A stretch of DNA of 5,988 nucleotides from CAG-632 sp963626805. GTDB taxonomy: Bacteria; Bacillota; Clostridia; Lachnospirales; Lachnospiraceae. The DNA lies in contig CAVFXS010000031.1 of assembly GCA_963626805.1 (NCBI GenBank), forward strand, positions 1 to 5,988, given 5' to 3'. Below are positions 1-5,321 of the stretch, piece after piece. The stretch's first letter is position 1. Each line of letters starts with the position of its first letter. The notes under the pieces were generated by a model. It saw nothing but the letters and a program-made list of their open reading frames with translations, made no database searches and was not told the origin of the DNA. Made by a program: the position numbers and the translations under genes.

Positions 1-34
1 ATATGGAATCCATGTACTCGTCGATAAAAACCAT

Positions 35-73
35 GGGCAGATTTTGTTATGAGCAGAATCTGCCTATTCTTTT
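35..73 (+). terminator. Hairpin with T-rich tail, possible terminator of an upstream gene
   Basis: The arms GGCAGATTTTG (36-46) and CAGAATCTGCC (54-64) pair over 11 positions, with one G-T wobble (44/56) and a 7-nt loop. The stem is followed by TATTCTTTT (65-73). This resembles a Rho-independent terminator, but the stem top is AT-rich and the T-run is interrupted by a C. If it is real, it closes a gene whose body lies left of the window. A frame open from base 3 to the stop at 93-95 runs through the hairpin, so the upstream coding end is uncertain. Confidence 0.35.
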
Positions 74-170
74 ACCGATGAGATTCTTTGAATAACAAAG
101 GTAAAGAGTGGTAACTATAAATAGAAAGCACTGTTGTAGCAAGTGTATCTGCTTGCGGAAAGGATAGCCT

Positions 171-350
171 ATGATTGCAGCAGAAATCAAAAATGACAAT
201 ACGACTGTTCGTATCCATGATAATTTTTGTGACAGAGTATCGCAGGAATGTATTTCAAGAGTGAATCAGATTGTCAGCAGCTCTTATAAGAGAAGAACGA
301 TGTCTGATAGATCATCTCAGGAAGGAAATGGAAGTGGATCGCTGCAGTAA
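171..350 (+). CDS. Small hypothetical protein (59 aa) upstream of a serine recombinase
   Basis: ATG at 171 is preceded by AAGGA (160-164) at a 6-nt spacing, and the frame stays open for 59 codons to TAA at 348-350. The protein begins MIAAEIKNDNTTVRIHDNF and is polar, with no membrane segment and no motif I can assign. Its middle part (CISRVNQIVSSSYKRR, about residues 27-42) could form an amphipathic helix ending in a basic patch, followed by a Ser/Gly-rich tail. It sits 93 bp upstream of the integrase start on the same strand. A weak upstream -10-like TATAAA is at 116-121, with no good -35. Short genes beside large serine integrases sometimes encode recombination directionality factors or regulators. 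That role is only a guess here, because these proteins share no common sequence signature. Confidence 0.55.
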   Translation: MIAAEIKNDNTTVRIHDNFCDRVSQECISRVNQIVSSSYKRRTMSDRSSQEGNGSGSLQ

Positions 351-362
351 TAATGCTGTGGC

Positions 363-381
363 TTTCCTTATTATAAGGAAA
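363..381. promoter_or_regulatory. Perfect 19-bp palindrome upstream of the integrase promoter
   Basis: TTTCCTTATTATAAGGAAA is a perfect inverted repeat: 9-bp arms at 363-371 and 373-381 around a single central T. It lies between the stop of the small ORF and the -35 box of the recombinase promoter, centred near -57 relative to the predicted transcription start. The exact symmetry and odd spacer fit a dimeric DNA-binding protein. As RNA it would form an 8-bp hairpin with a 3-nt loop. The binding protein is unknown. Confidence 0.5.
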
Positions 382-392
382 CATCGACATCG

Positions 393-422
393 TTGACGCT
401 ATGAAATATGAGATTGTATAAT
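393..422 (+). promoter_or_regulatory. Sigma-A promoter of the serine recombinase gene
   Basis: The -35 box is TTGACG (393-398), one base off consensus. The -10 box is a perfect TATAAT (417-422), and the spacer is 18 bp. The predicted start of transcription, near 429, lies 15 nt before ATG 444. The ribosome binding site (432-437) would then sit almost at the 5' end of the mRNA. This placement argues against the alternative start at 408, which is upstream of the -10 box. Confidence 0.65.
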
Positions 423-443
423 GAGCCGGAAAGGAGGAAACCT

Positions 444-1982
444 ATGGAGCAATATGTCAAATACCTTCGTAAATCACGATTTGATCGGGATTATGCAGAA
501 CTCAGTATAGAGGAAACACTGAAGCGGCACGAAGCTATTTTAGACAAGATGGCAAATGACAGAGGGTATTATATTGCTAAAACATATTATGAAGTCGTTT
601 CCGGTGAATCAATCGCAGCAAGACCGGAAATTCAAAAAATGCTGGAGGAGGTGAGCGCAGGACTTTATGCAGGAGTTCTTGTAGTAGATGTAGAACGACT
701 TGCCAGAGGCAATGGAGCTGACCAGGCATACATCAGTCAGGTGTTTCAATTTTCAGGAACGAAAATCATTACACCGACAAAGATGTATGATCCATCTAAT
801 GAATTTGACGAAGAATATTTTGAGTTTGGCTTGTTCATGAGCCGAAGAGAATATAAGACAATCAATCGCAGACTTATCCGAGGACGTGACAGTAGTGCAT
901 CAGAAGGTAAGTGGATTGGAAGCATCGCACCTTATGGATACAATCGAGTAAAAATCCAGCATGAAAAAGGATATACGTTAGAGATTCATCCAGAGGAAGG
1001 ACCGGTGGTGCAGAAGATTTTTGATATGTATCTGAATCATCAGGGAACAAAAATCATTTGCAACCATCTCAATGACAACGATATTCCTACCCGGCACGGT
1101 GATTTGTGGACATACAATACAATATTTCAAATCATCACAAATCCCGTGTATATGGGAAAGATAAGAAGAGGATGGAGCAAGCAGATAAAAAGCATTGAAA
1201 ATGGGGCTGTCAAGAAACGTATTAAGCGGAGTAAAGACATGAGTACCTACAATATTTATGATGGACTGCACCCGGCTTTGGTAAGCGAAGAAACCTTCAT
1301 GAAGGTACAGGATATCCGCTTAGATAAAAAGCCGGAGGCTCCGGTCAAAAAAGAGTTCAAGATGCAAAATCCTTTTTCCGGCTTGCTTTTCTGCTCAGTA
1401 TGCGGAAAGCGTATAGGTCGGACAACGATGTCGCAGAGAAGCGGAAATCCGGCGAGACTTCGCTGCGTGAATGGACGAAATTGCCATAACGGAAGTGCTT
1501 ACTTTGAAATCGTAGAAAAAGAAATCATTGATGCACTTCGCAGCTGGCTGAAAGGCTACAAGGTCAAGATTGATACAGTCGGTTATGCTGAGGATATTAA
1601 GCTTGGCAAAAAGCGATTGCAGAAATTAGAGCAGGAAAAAGAAAAGTTAACTGCACAGCTTGATAATGCGTTCAATCTTGTTGAGCAGGGTGTGTATACT
1701 TTGGAAGTATTCCAGAGCAGGCGTGCAAAGCTGACACTTTCCATGGAAGATCTGGATATGCAGATAGAAAAACTTCAAAAAGAGATTCTTGCTCTTGAAA
1801 AGAGCGAAACAACACAGCAAAGTCTCATTCCTCAAACGGAAGAGCTGCTTGCCAGCTATGACGCAATGACGAATGAAGAAAGAAATGCTTTATTGAAAGA
1901 AATACTTGAAGAAATCAAGTATTACAAGGGAGCTGATGGTCAGATTGAAATTGATCTGTACCCACGTCTCCCTCAACTTTAG
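444..1982 (+). CDS. Large serine recombinase / site-specific integrase (512 aa)
   Basis: This is a large serine recombinase that would integrate and excise a mobile element through a phosphoserine-DNA intermediate. The start at 444 is chosen because AGGAGG (432-437) lies 6 nt upstream; the longer reading from 408 begins before the promoter -10 box. The resolvase-type catalytic domain (about 1-150) shows Y-L-R-K-S with nucleophile Ser11 and Arg9, SGESIAARP (Arg60) and DVERLAR (Arg85, Arg88). The recombinase domain (about 155-300) includes GSIAPYGY. The zinc ribbon (about 310-350) has Cys317, Cys320, Cys341 and Cys347. A coiled coil (about 384-455), with a turn at VEQGVYTLEVF, fits the antiparallel coiled-coil motif that controls directionality in this class. 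All key residues are present, so it is probably active. It appears to be the last gene of the element, as host-like genes begin about 200 bp downstream. The element's identity (phage, conjugative or mobilizable) cannot be told from this end. Confidence 0.95.
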   Translation: MEQYVKYLRKSRFDRDYAELSIEETLKRHEAILDKMANDRGYYIAKTYYEVVSGESIAARPEIQKMLEEVSAGLYAGVLVVDVERLARGNGADQAYISQVFQFSGTKIITPTKMYDPSNEFDEEYFEFGLFMSRREYKTINRRLIRGRDSSASEGKWIGSIAPYGYNRVKIQHEKGYTLEIHPEEGPVVQKIFDMYLNHQGTKIICNHLNDNDIPTRHGDLWTYNTIFQIITNPVYMGKIRRGWSKQIKSIENGAVKKRIKRSKDMSTYNIYDGLHPALVSEETFMKVQDIRLDKKPEAPVKKEFKMQNPFSGLLFCSVCGKRIGRTTMSQRSGNPARLRCVNGRNCHNGSAYFEIVEKEIIDALRSWLKGYKVKIDTVGYAEDIKLGKKRLQKLEQEKEKLTAQLDNAFNLVEQGVYTLEVFQSRRAKLTLSMEDLDMQIEKLQKEILALEKSETTQQSLIPQTEELLASYDAMTNEERNALLKEILEEIKYYKGADGQIEIDLYPRLPQL

Positions 1983-2037
1983 CCTTTTGTAGGTATCCTC
2001 AACACACACACGTGTTTGTCAATGATCCCACAAAAGG
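1983..2037. other. Nested inverted repeats after the integrase gene, candidate att junction
   Basis: The outer arms CCTTTTGTAGG (1983-1993) and CCCACAAAAGG (2027-2037) are complementary at 10 of 11 positions and centred at 2010. An inner dyad, ACACACAC/GTGTTTGT (2004-2019), matches at 7 of 8 positions and is centred at 2011.5. Large serine integrases use sites of about 40-50 bp with imperfect dyad symmetry around a 2-bp crossover, and integrated elements often carry int next to one end. The size, symmetry and position all fit an attL/attR site. The exact crossover cannot be set without the other end or an empty site. An alternative is a weak hairpin terminator for the integrase mRNA, but no T-run follows. 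Confidence 0.4.
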
Positions 2038-2097
2038 GTACGCGGGATTTGCGGAAAGTATGCTGGAAGCGGGCGAATAAACGGGCGAAAATCCATT

Positions 2098-2125
2098 TTG
2101 CAAACGGCCGGGAATATGCTATACT
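2098..2125 (+). promoter_or_regulatory. Extended -10 promoter of the FAD dehydrogenase/kinase operon
   Basis: The -35-like box is TTGCAA (2098-2103). After a 16-bp spacer comes TATACT (2120-2125), preceded by the extended -10 motif TGC (2117-2119). Transcription should start near 2132, giving a leader of about 56 nt before ATG 2188. An 8-bp direct repeat, CGGGCGAA (2070-2077 and 2082-2089), lies just upstream of the -35 box. Confidence 0.55.
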
Positions 2126-2142
2126 AAATGATGGAGAAGACT

Positions 2143-2159
2143 GCGTGATGAGATCACGC
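2143..2159. promoter_or_regulatory. Perfect 7-bp dyad/hairpin in the operon leader
   Basis: GCGTGAT (2143-2149), loop GAG (2150-2152) and ATCACGC (2153-2159) form a perfect dyad. It starts about 11 nt after the predicted transcription start and ends 15 nt before the ribosome binding site AGGAGA (2175-2180). It could be a repressor operator or a 5' stabilising hairpin. There is no U-run after it, so a terminator is unlikely. Confidence 0.45.
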
Positions 2160-2187
2160 GAATATTTGGAATACAGGAGAAGATTTT

Positions 2188-3591
2188 ATGAAATATGACG
2201 TAGTAATTATCGGAGCAGGACCGGCCGGTATTTTTACCGCACTGGAACTGGTACGCAACGGATCTGACAAGAAGATCCTCATGGTGGAAAAAGGAAAACC
2301 GGTCGACAAGCGTCACTGCCCGAAAGCAGAGACCGGAAAATGCATGAACTGCAAGCCCAACTGTATGATTACCACCGGATTTTCCGGAGCAGGTGCATTC
2401 TCTGACGGAAAGTTAAGCCTTTCCTGCGAGGTAGGAGGAGAACTGCCGAACCTGATCGGTTCTGATTTTGCACAGGAACTCATTGACTATACGGATAAGA
2501 TCTATCTGGAGTTCGGAGCTGACGAGCATGTGGAAGGTGTGTACGAAGGCGAGGAGATCAAAGAGATCCGCAAACGTGCTATCCGTGCAGGCCTTCAGCT
2601 GGTAAACTGCCCGATCCGCCATCTGGGAACGGAGAAAGCGCAGCAGCTGTATCTGAATATCCAGAATTATCTGCAGGAAAAAGGCGTGGAGATGCGCTTT
2701 AACACCGAGTGCGACAACATCATTCTGAAAGACGATGTCTGTCAGGGTGTCCGTCTGGAAGATAAGGCAGGCAGTGAAGAGATTTACGCTGACAATGTCA
2801 TTATCGCGACCGGAAGAAGAGGCGCTGACTGGCTGGAGAAAGTCTGCGAGGAAAATGGAATTGCCCATAAGCCGGGTACCGTTGATATCGGTGTCCGCGT
2901 TGAGTGCCGTAATGAGGTCATGGAGATGATTAACAAGGTGCTTTACGAAGGAAAACTCATCGGTTATCCGAAGCCCTGGAAAAATAAAGTACGTACCTTT
3001 TGCCAGAATCCGGGCGGATTTGTAGCTCAGGAGAACTATGACAACAACCTGGCCGTGGTAAACGGACACAGCTTCAAGGACTTAAAGAGTGAGAACACCA
3101 ACCTGTCCATTCTGGTAAGCCACAACTTTACCGAGCCGTTTAACCAGCCCATTGCCTATGCACAGAAGGTAGGAGAATTGACCAATATGCTGGGAGCAGG
3201 CCATATTCTGGTACAGCGTTACGGTGATATTCTGGATGGAAAGAGAACCTGGCCGAAGGAGTTGGCACAGTCCAACGTGCGCCCGACCCTGAAAGACGCA
3301 GTGGCAGGCGACATTACAGCGGCTATGCCTTATCGTGCCATGACCAACATCATTGAATTCATCCGGATGCTGGATCAGGTCGTACCGGGATTTGCCAGCG
3401 GTGAGACCCTGCTGTACAGCCCGGAGCTGAAATTCTATTCCAACAAAGTAAAGATGGATACGGACCTGAACACCAATATTCAGGGACTGCACTGTCTGGG
3501 AGATTCTTCCGGATGGACCAGAGGACTGATGATGGCGTCTGCCATGGGTGTTCTGATGGGACGTAAACTTCTGGAGAAGGAGAATCAGTAA
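2188..3591 (+). CDS. FAD-dependent dehydrogenase, COG2509-like (467 aa)
   Basis: This is a cytosolic flavoprotein of the uncharacterised NAD(P)/FAD-dependent dehydrogenase family resembling COG2509. The start has AGGAGA (2175-2180) at 7-nt spacing. An N-terminal Rossmann fold shows GAGPAG (residues 9-14) and the ribose-binding Glu34 (VEKG). A cysteine-rich stretch follows (Cys44, Cys52, Cys55, Cys59; spacing C-x7-C-x2-C-x3-C). Next comes a glycine-rich segment, GFSGAGAFSDGKL (64-76), typical of this family. The second dinucleotide-fold strand ends in ATGRRG (207-212). The C-terminal FAD motif is GDSSGWTRGLMMASAMG (438-454). The length is in the normal range for the family and no lesion is seen. 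The substrate is unknown. The four cysteines could bind a metal or iron-sulfur centre or act in redox chemistry, but this is inferred from spacing only. It is the first gene of a two-gene operon with the kinase-like gene that follows. Confidence 0.85.
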   Translation: MKYDVVIIGAGPAGIFTALELVRNGSDKKILMVEKGKPVDKRHCPKAETGKCMNCKPNCMITTGFSGAGAFSDGKLSLSCEVGGELPNLIGSDFAQELIDYTDKIYLEFGADEHVEGVYEGEEIKEIRKRAIRAGLQLVNCPIRHLGTEKAQQLYLNIQNYLQEKGVEMRFNTECDNIILKDDVCQGVRLEDKAGSEEIYADNVIIATGRRGADWLEKVCEENGIAHKPGTVDIGVRVECRNEVMEMINKVLYEGKLIGYPKPWKNKVRTFCQNPGGFVAQENYDNNLAVVNGHSFKDLKSENTNLSILVSHNFTEPFNQPIAYAQKVGELTNMLGAGHILVQRYGDILDGKRTWPKELAQSNVRPTLKDAVAGDITAAMPYRAMTNIIEFIRMLDQVVPGFASGETLLYSPELKFYSNKVKMDTDLNTNIQGLHCLGDSSGWTRGLMMASAMGVLMGRKLLEKENQ

Positions 3592-3593
3592 TT

Positions 3594-4184
3594 ATGAGAA
3601 AAATCATTACCATTGCCCGCGAATTTGGTGCAGGCGGCGGAGAGATCGGAAGAAGAGTTGCCAAAGAACTTGGCATCGAATACTATGACAAGGACATCAT
3701 CCTGAGAACTGCGCTGGCGAACCCGAAACTGACGCCGGAAGAAGTGCGCAAGTGGGATGAGAGAGTACCGCAGACCTTTGGATTTGCACAGAGCCTCTTT
3801 GATTTCTACAACAAGCCGCTGGATGAAGAACTCTGGCAGGCACAGATGGATGCCATTCGCGAGATGGCCAGCCATGAGAGCTGTGTCATTGTAGGCCGGA
3901 ACAGTGAATATATTTTAAAAGAGTTTGACCACTGTCTGAGGGTATTTGCCCATGCAGGATTCCAGTGGAGAGTGAACCGTATGTCCGGCAAAATGCCAGG
4001 AGTTTCTCTCGAGCAGGTGGCATCGGATGTGCGTCAGGCTGATAAAGCGAGAAAGAAGAGCTGTGAGCATTACACCAAGACCAGATACCGGGATGCGGCC
4101 AACTATGACCTGTGCCTGAACACTGAAAAACTGGGCATTGACCGTGCGGTACAGCTGGTGCTGGCGGCAGCAGAGGATCTGTAA
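3594..4184 (+). CDS. Cytidylate kinase-like family protein (196 aa)
   Basis: This is a P-loop NTPase-fold protein of the cytidylate-kinase-like family (Pfam Cytidylate_kin2 type), distinct from housekeeping Cmk. The N-terminus IITIAREFGAGGGEIGRRVAKELG (residues 4-27) is the family's nucleotide-binding loop. It lacks the usual Walker A lysine: the loop reads GAGGGEIG (12-19). Other family landmarks are YYDKDII (30-36), IVGRNSEYIL (about 99-108), and a C-terminal YDLCLNT (171-177) before a final helix. The ribosome binding site AAGGAG (3577-3582) lies inside the preceding gene, and the start is only 2 nt after that gene's stop. Co-transcription and translational coupling are therefore likely. 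The phosphoryl acceptor is not known; CMP is suggested only by family name. It ends 15 bp before the -35 box of the next promoter. Confidence 0.85.
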   Translation: MRKIITIAREFGAGGGEIGRRVAKELGIEYYDKDIILRTALANPKLTPEEVRKWDERVPQTFGFAQSLFDFYNKPLDEELWQAQMDAIREMASHESCVIVGRNSEYILKEFDHCLRVFAHAGFQWRVNRMSGKMPGVSLEQVASDVRQADKARKKSCEHYTKTRYRDAANYDLCLNTEKLGIDRAVQLVLAAAEDL

Positions 4185-4199
4185 TTACATAATTTACAC

Positions 4200-4228
4200 T
4201 TGACAAGTAATAGAGAAAAAATTATACT
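4200..4228 (+). promoter_or_regulatory. Strong sigma-A promoter of the amino acid ABC transporter operon
   Basis: The -35 box is a perfect TTGACA (4200-4205). The spacer is the optimal 17 bp, and the -10 box is TATACT (4223-4228), one base off consensus. Transcription should start near 4235, giving a leader of about 87 nt. The -35 box is embedded in a small palindrome, ACTTGACAAGT (4198-4208), which may be an operator half or chance. Confidence 0.8.
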
Positions 4229-4237
4229 GTTTTCAGA

Positions 4238-4278
4238 CAAAAGGCATTGTATACAATAATACAAATGCCTTTTGGCAT
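4238..4278 (+). promoter_or_regulatory. Transporter leader: 12-bp palindrome and alternative hairpins
   Basis: ATTGTATACAAT (4246-4257) is a perfect 12-bp palindrome about 11-22 nt after the predicted transcription start. Its core resembles the T-N-G-T/A-C-N-A spacing of FadR-type GntR operators. It sits inside a longer imperfect hairpin, CAAAAGGCATTGTA (4238-4251) with TACAAATGCCTTTTG (4260-4274), which has a one-base bulge and A- and T-runs like a short terminator. The same AATGCC segment can instead pair downstream as ATGCC-TTTT-GGCAT (4265-4278). Repressor binding, attenuation, or termination of read-through from the kinase gene are all possible. The T-run is only four bases, so termination would be weak. 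Confidence 0.45.
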
Positions 4279-4321
4279 AATAGGGCCGGTACTTTTGCCG
4301 GAGAAAAGGAGTGTACATATT

Positions 4322-5164
4322 ATGAAAAAGTTAATTGCACTGTCTCTCATTGCATGCATGGCAGTTTCCACTGCAGCATGCGGATCATCCTCATCCAGCG
4401 ATTCTTCAGCTGCTGAGACCACCGAAACTGCTGATGAAGCAGAAGACACCGCAGACGCAGCAGAGGATACGGCTGATGCTGATGCCAAAACATACGTAAT
4501 CGCAATGGATACTGTATTCAGACCGTTCGAGTATACGGATGAGAGCAACGATTTTGTAGGAATTGATGTAGATATCATCAAAGCAATTTCTCAGGATCAG
4601 GGATTCAACATTGATATTCAGAGCCTTGGATGGGATGCAGCAGTAGCAGCAGTACAGTCCGGCCAGGCAGATGGTCTGATTGCAGGCGCAAGTATCACAG
4701 ATGAGCGTAAAGCAAACGGATGGATTTTCTCCGATTCTTATTTTGATTCCTGCCAGATTTTTGCAGTAGCAGCTGACAGCGATATTTCTTCTTTTGAGGA
4801 TCTTGCCGGAAAGAACGTAGCAGTAAAGAACGGTACCCAGGGTGCTGCATTTGCAGAGAGCCTGAAAGATCAGTACGGATTCACTACTACTGTATTTGAG
4901 GATTCACCGACCATGTATCAGGATGTCGTAGCAGGCAACAGTGTTGCATGCGTAGAGGACAAACCGATCATTCAGGACTGGATTGCAAACAAAGGTCTGG
5001 CACTGAAAGTCGTTGATTCCATGGAGAGTGATCCGGCTCCTTACGGATTTGCAATCATGAACGAGGCAAATCAGGATCTGCTTGACATGTTCAATGCAGG
5101 ACTTGCAGATATTAAGGCAAACGGCGTTTACGACGAAATCCTTGCAAAATATCTTGGCGAGTAA
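4322..5164 (+). CDS. Polar amino acid ABC transporter substrate-binding lipoprotein (280 aa)
   Basis: This is the extracellular ligand-binding subunit of a polar amino acid importer (SBP family 3, Pfam SBP_bac_3), anchored to the membrane by lipid. ATG 4322 is chosen over the upstream in-frame ATG 4247: AAGGAG (4306-4311) lies 10 nt before it and it starts a clean signal peptide. The signal peptide is MKK followed by a hydrophobic core, with lipobox TAAC and acylated Cys20. Residues 21-55 are a Ser-rich then Ala/Glu/Asp/Thr linker with no basic residue, including a duplicated AEDTADA. The binding domain (about 56-280) has the MDTVFRPFEY ligand-pocket strand (62-71), GIDVDIIKAI, and ASITDERK with Arg129, which in this family contacts the ligand carboxylate. 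VEDKP is the conserved acidic loop near the second hinge. The exact amino acid cannot be read from sequence. It leads the operon, before the permease gene. Confidence 0.93.
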   Translation: MKKLIALSLIACMAVSTAACGSSSSSDSSAAETTETADEAEDTADAAEDTADADAKTYVIAMDTVFRPFEYTDESNDFVGIDVDIIKAISQDQGFNIDIQSLGWDAAVAAVQSGQADGLIAGASITDERKANGWIFSDSYFDSCQIFAVAADSDISSFEDLAGKNVAVKNGTQGAAFAESLKDQYGFTTTVFEDSPTMYQDVVAGNSVACVEDKPIIQDWIANKGLALKVVDSMESDPAPYGFAIMNEANQDLLDMFNAGLADIKANGVYDEILAKYLGE

Positions 5165-5204
5165 TTAAAAAAATAAAAGGTATGTAATACCGATTCTGGT
5201 GACG

Positions 5205-5236
5205 GGAAAGCAGCTGCAGAATATGCGGCTGCTTCC
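5205..5236 (+). repeat. Strong hairpin after the substrate-binding protein gene
   Basis: GGAA (5205-5208) and, after a bulged A, GCAGCTGCA (5210-5218) pair with TGCGGCTGC (5224-5232) and TTCC (5233-5236), leaving a 5-nt loop. This gives about 13 bp including one G-U pair. It starts 40 nt after the stop at 5164 and has no following T-run. It would act as a barrier to 3' exonucleases or a partial terminator, favouring the binding protein over the membrane subunits. Confidence 0.55.
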
Positions 5237-5238
5237 TG

Positions 5239-5275
5239 CACTGTGAAAACCCCTGTGTCAGAGGCTTTCACAGTG
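5239..5275 (+). repeat. Second hairpin in the binding-protein/permease gap
   Basis: CACTGTGAAA (5239-5248) and TTTCACAGTG (5266-5275) are perfect 10-bp arms around a 17-nt loop that can partly pair further. It follows the previous hairpin after 2 nt. The 157-bp gap between the two transporter genes holds these stems and the permease ribosome binding site; no promoter of good quality was seen. No clear T-run follows, so complete termination is unlikely. Confidence 0.55.
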
Positions 5276-5321
5276 TAAGAAGCATTTTCGGGAGCCAGAA
5301 GAAAAAAGGAGATAAGAAAAT

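Noticed and set aside
3..95. Frame open from the left edge to TAA 93-95, possible C-terminus of an upstream gene
   Set aside because: About 30 codons with no recognisable motif, overlapping a terminator-like hairpin; another frame ends at 50-52. Too little sequence to choose.
408..443. N-terminal extension of the integrase from ATG 408
   Set aside because: It starts upstream of the predicted -10 box and lacks a ribosome binding site, whereas ATG 444 has AGGAGG at ideal spacing and gives the usual Y-x-R-x-S motif near the N-terminus.
2016..2198. 60-aa ORF with TTG start before the dehydrogenase
   Set aside because: No ribosome binding site was seen, the start is a rare codon inside the inner dyad, and the ORF contains the promoter and leader hairpin of the next gene. 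It is kept only as a possible remnant under findings.
2413..3069. 218-aa ORF on the minus strand
   Set aside because: It is wholly antisense to the well-supported FAD dehydrogenase and has no family features or ribosome binding site of note; it is a codon-bias shadow.
4247..4321. N-terminal extension of the binding protein from ATG 4247
   Set aside because: The added residues would bury the signal peptide, overlap the leader hairpin, and have no ribosome binding site; ATG 4322 has AAGGAG and a canonical lipoprotein signal.
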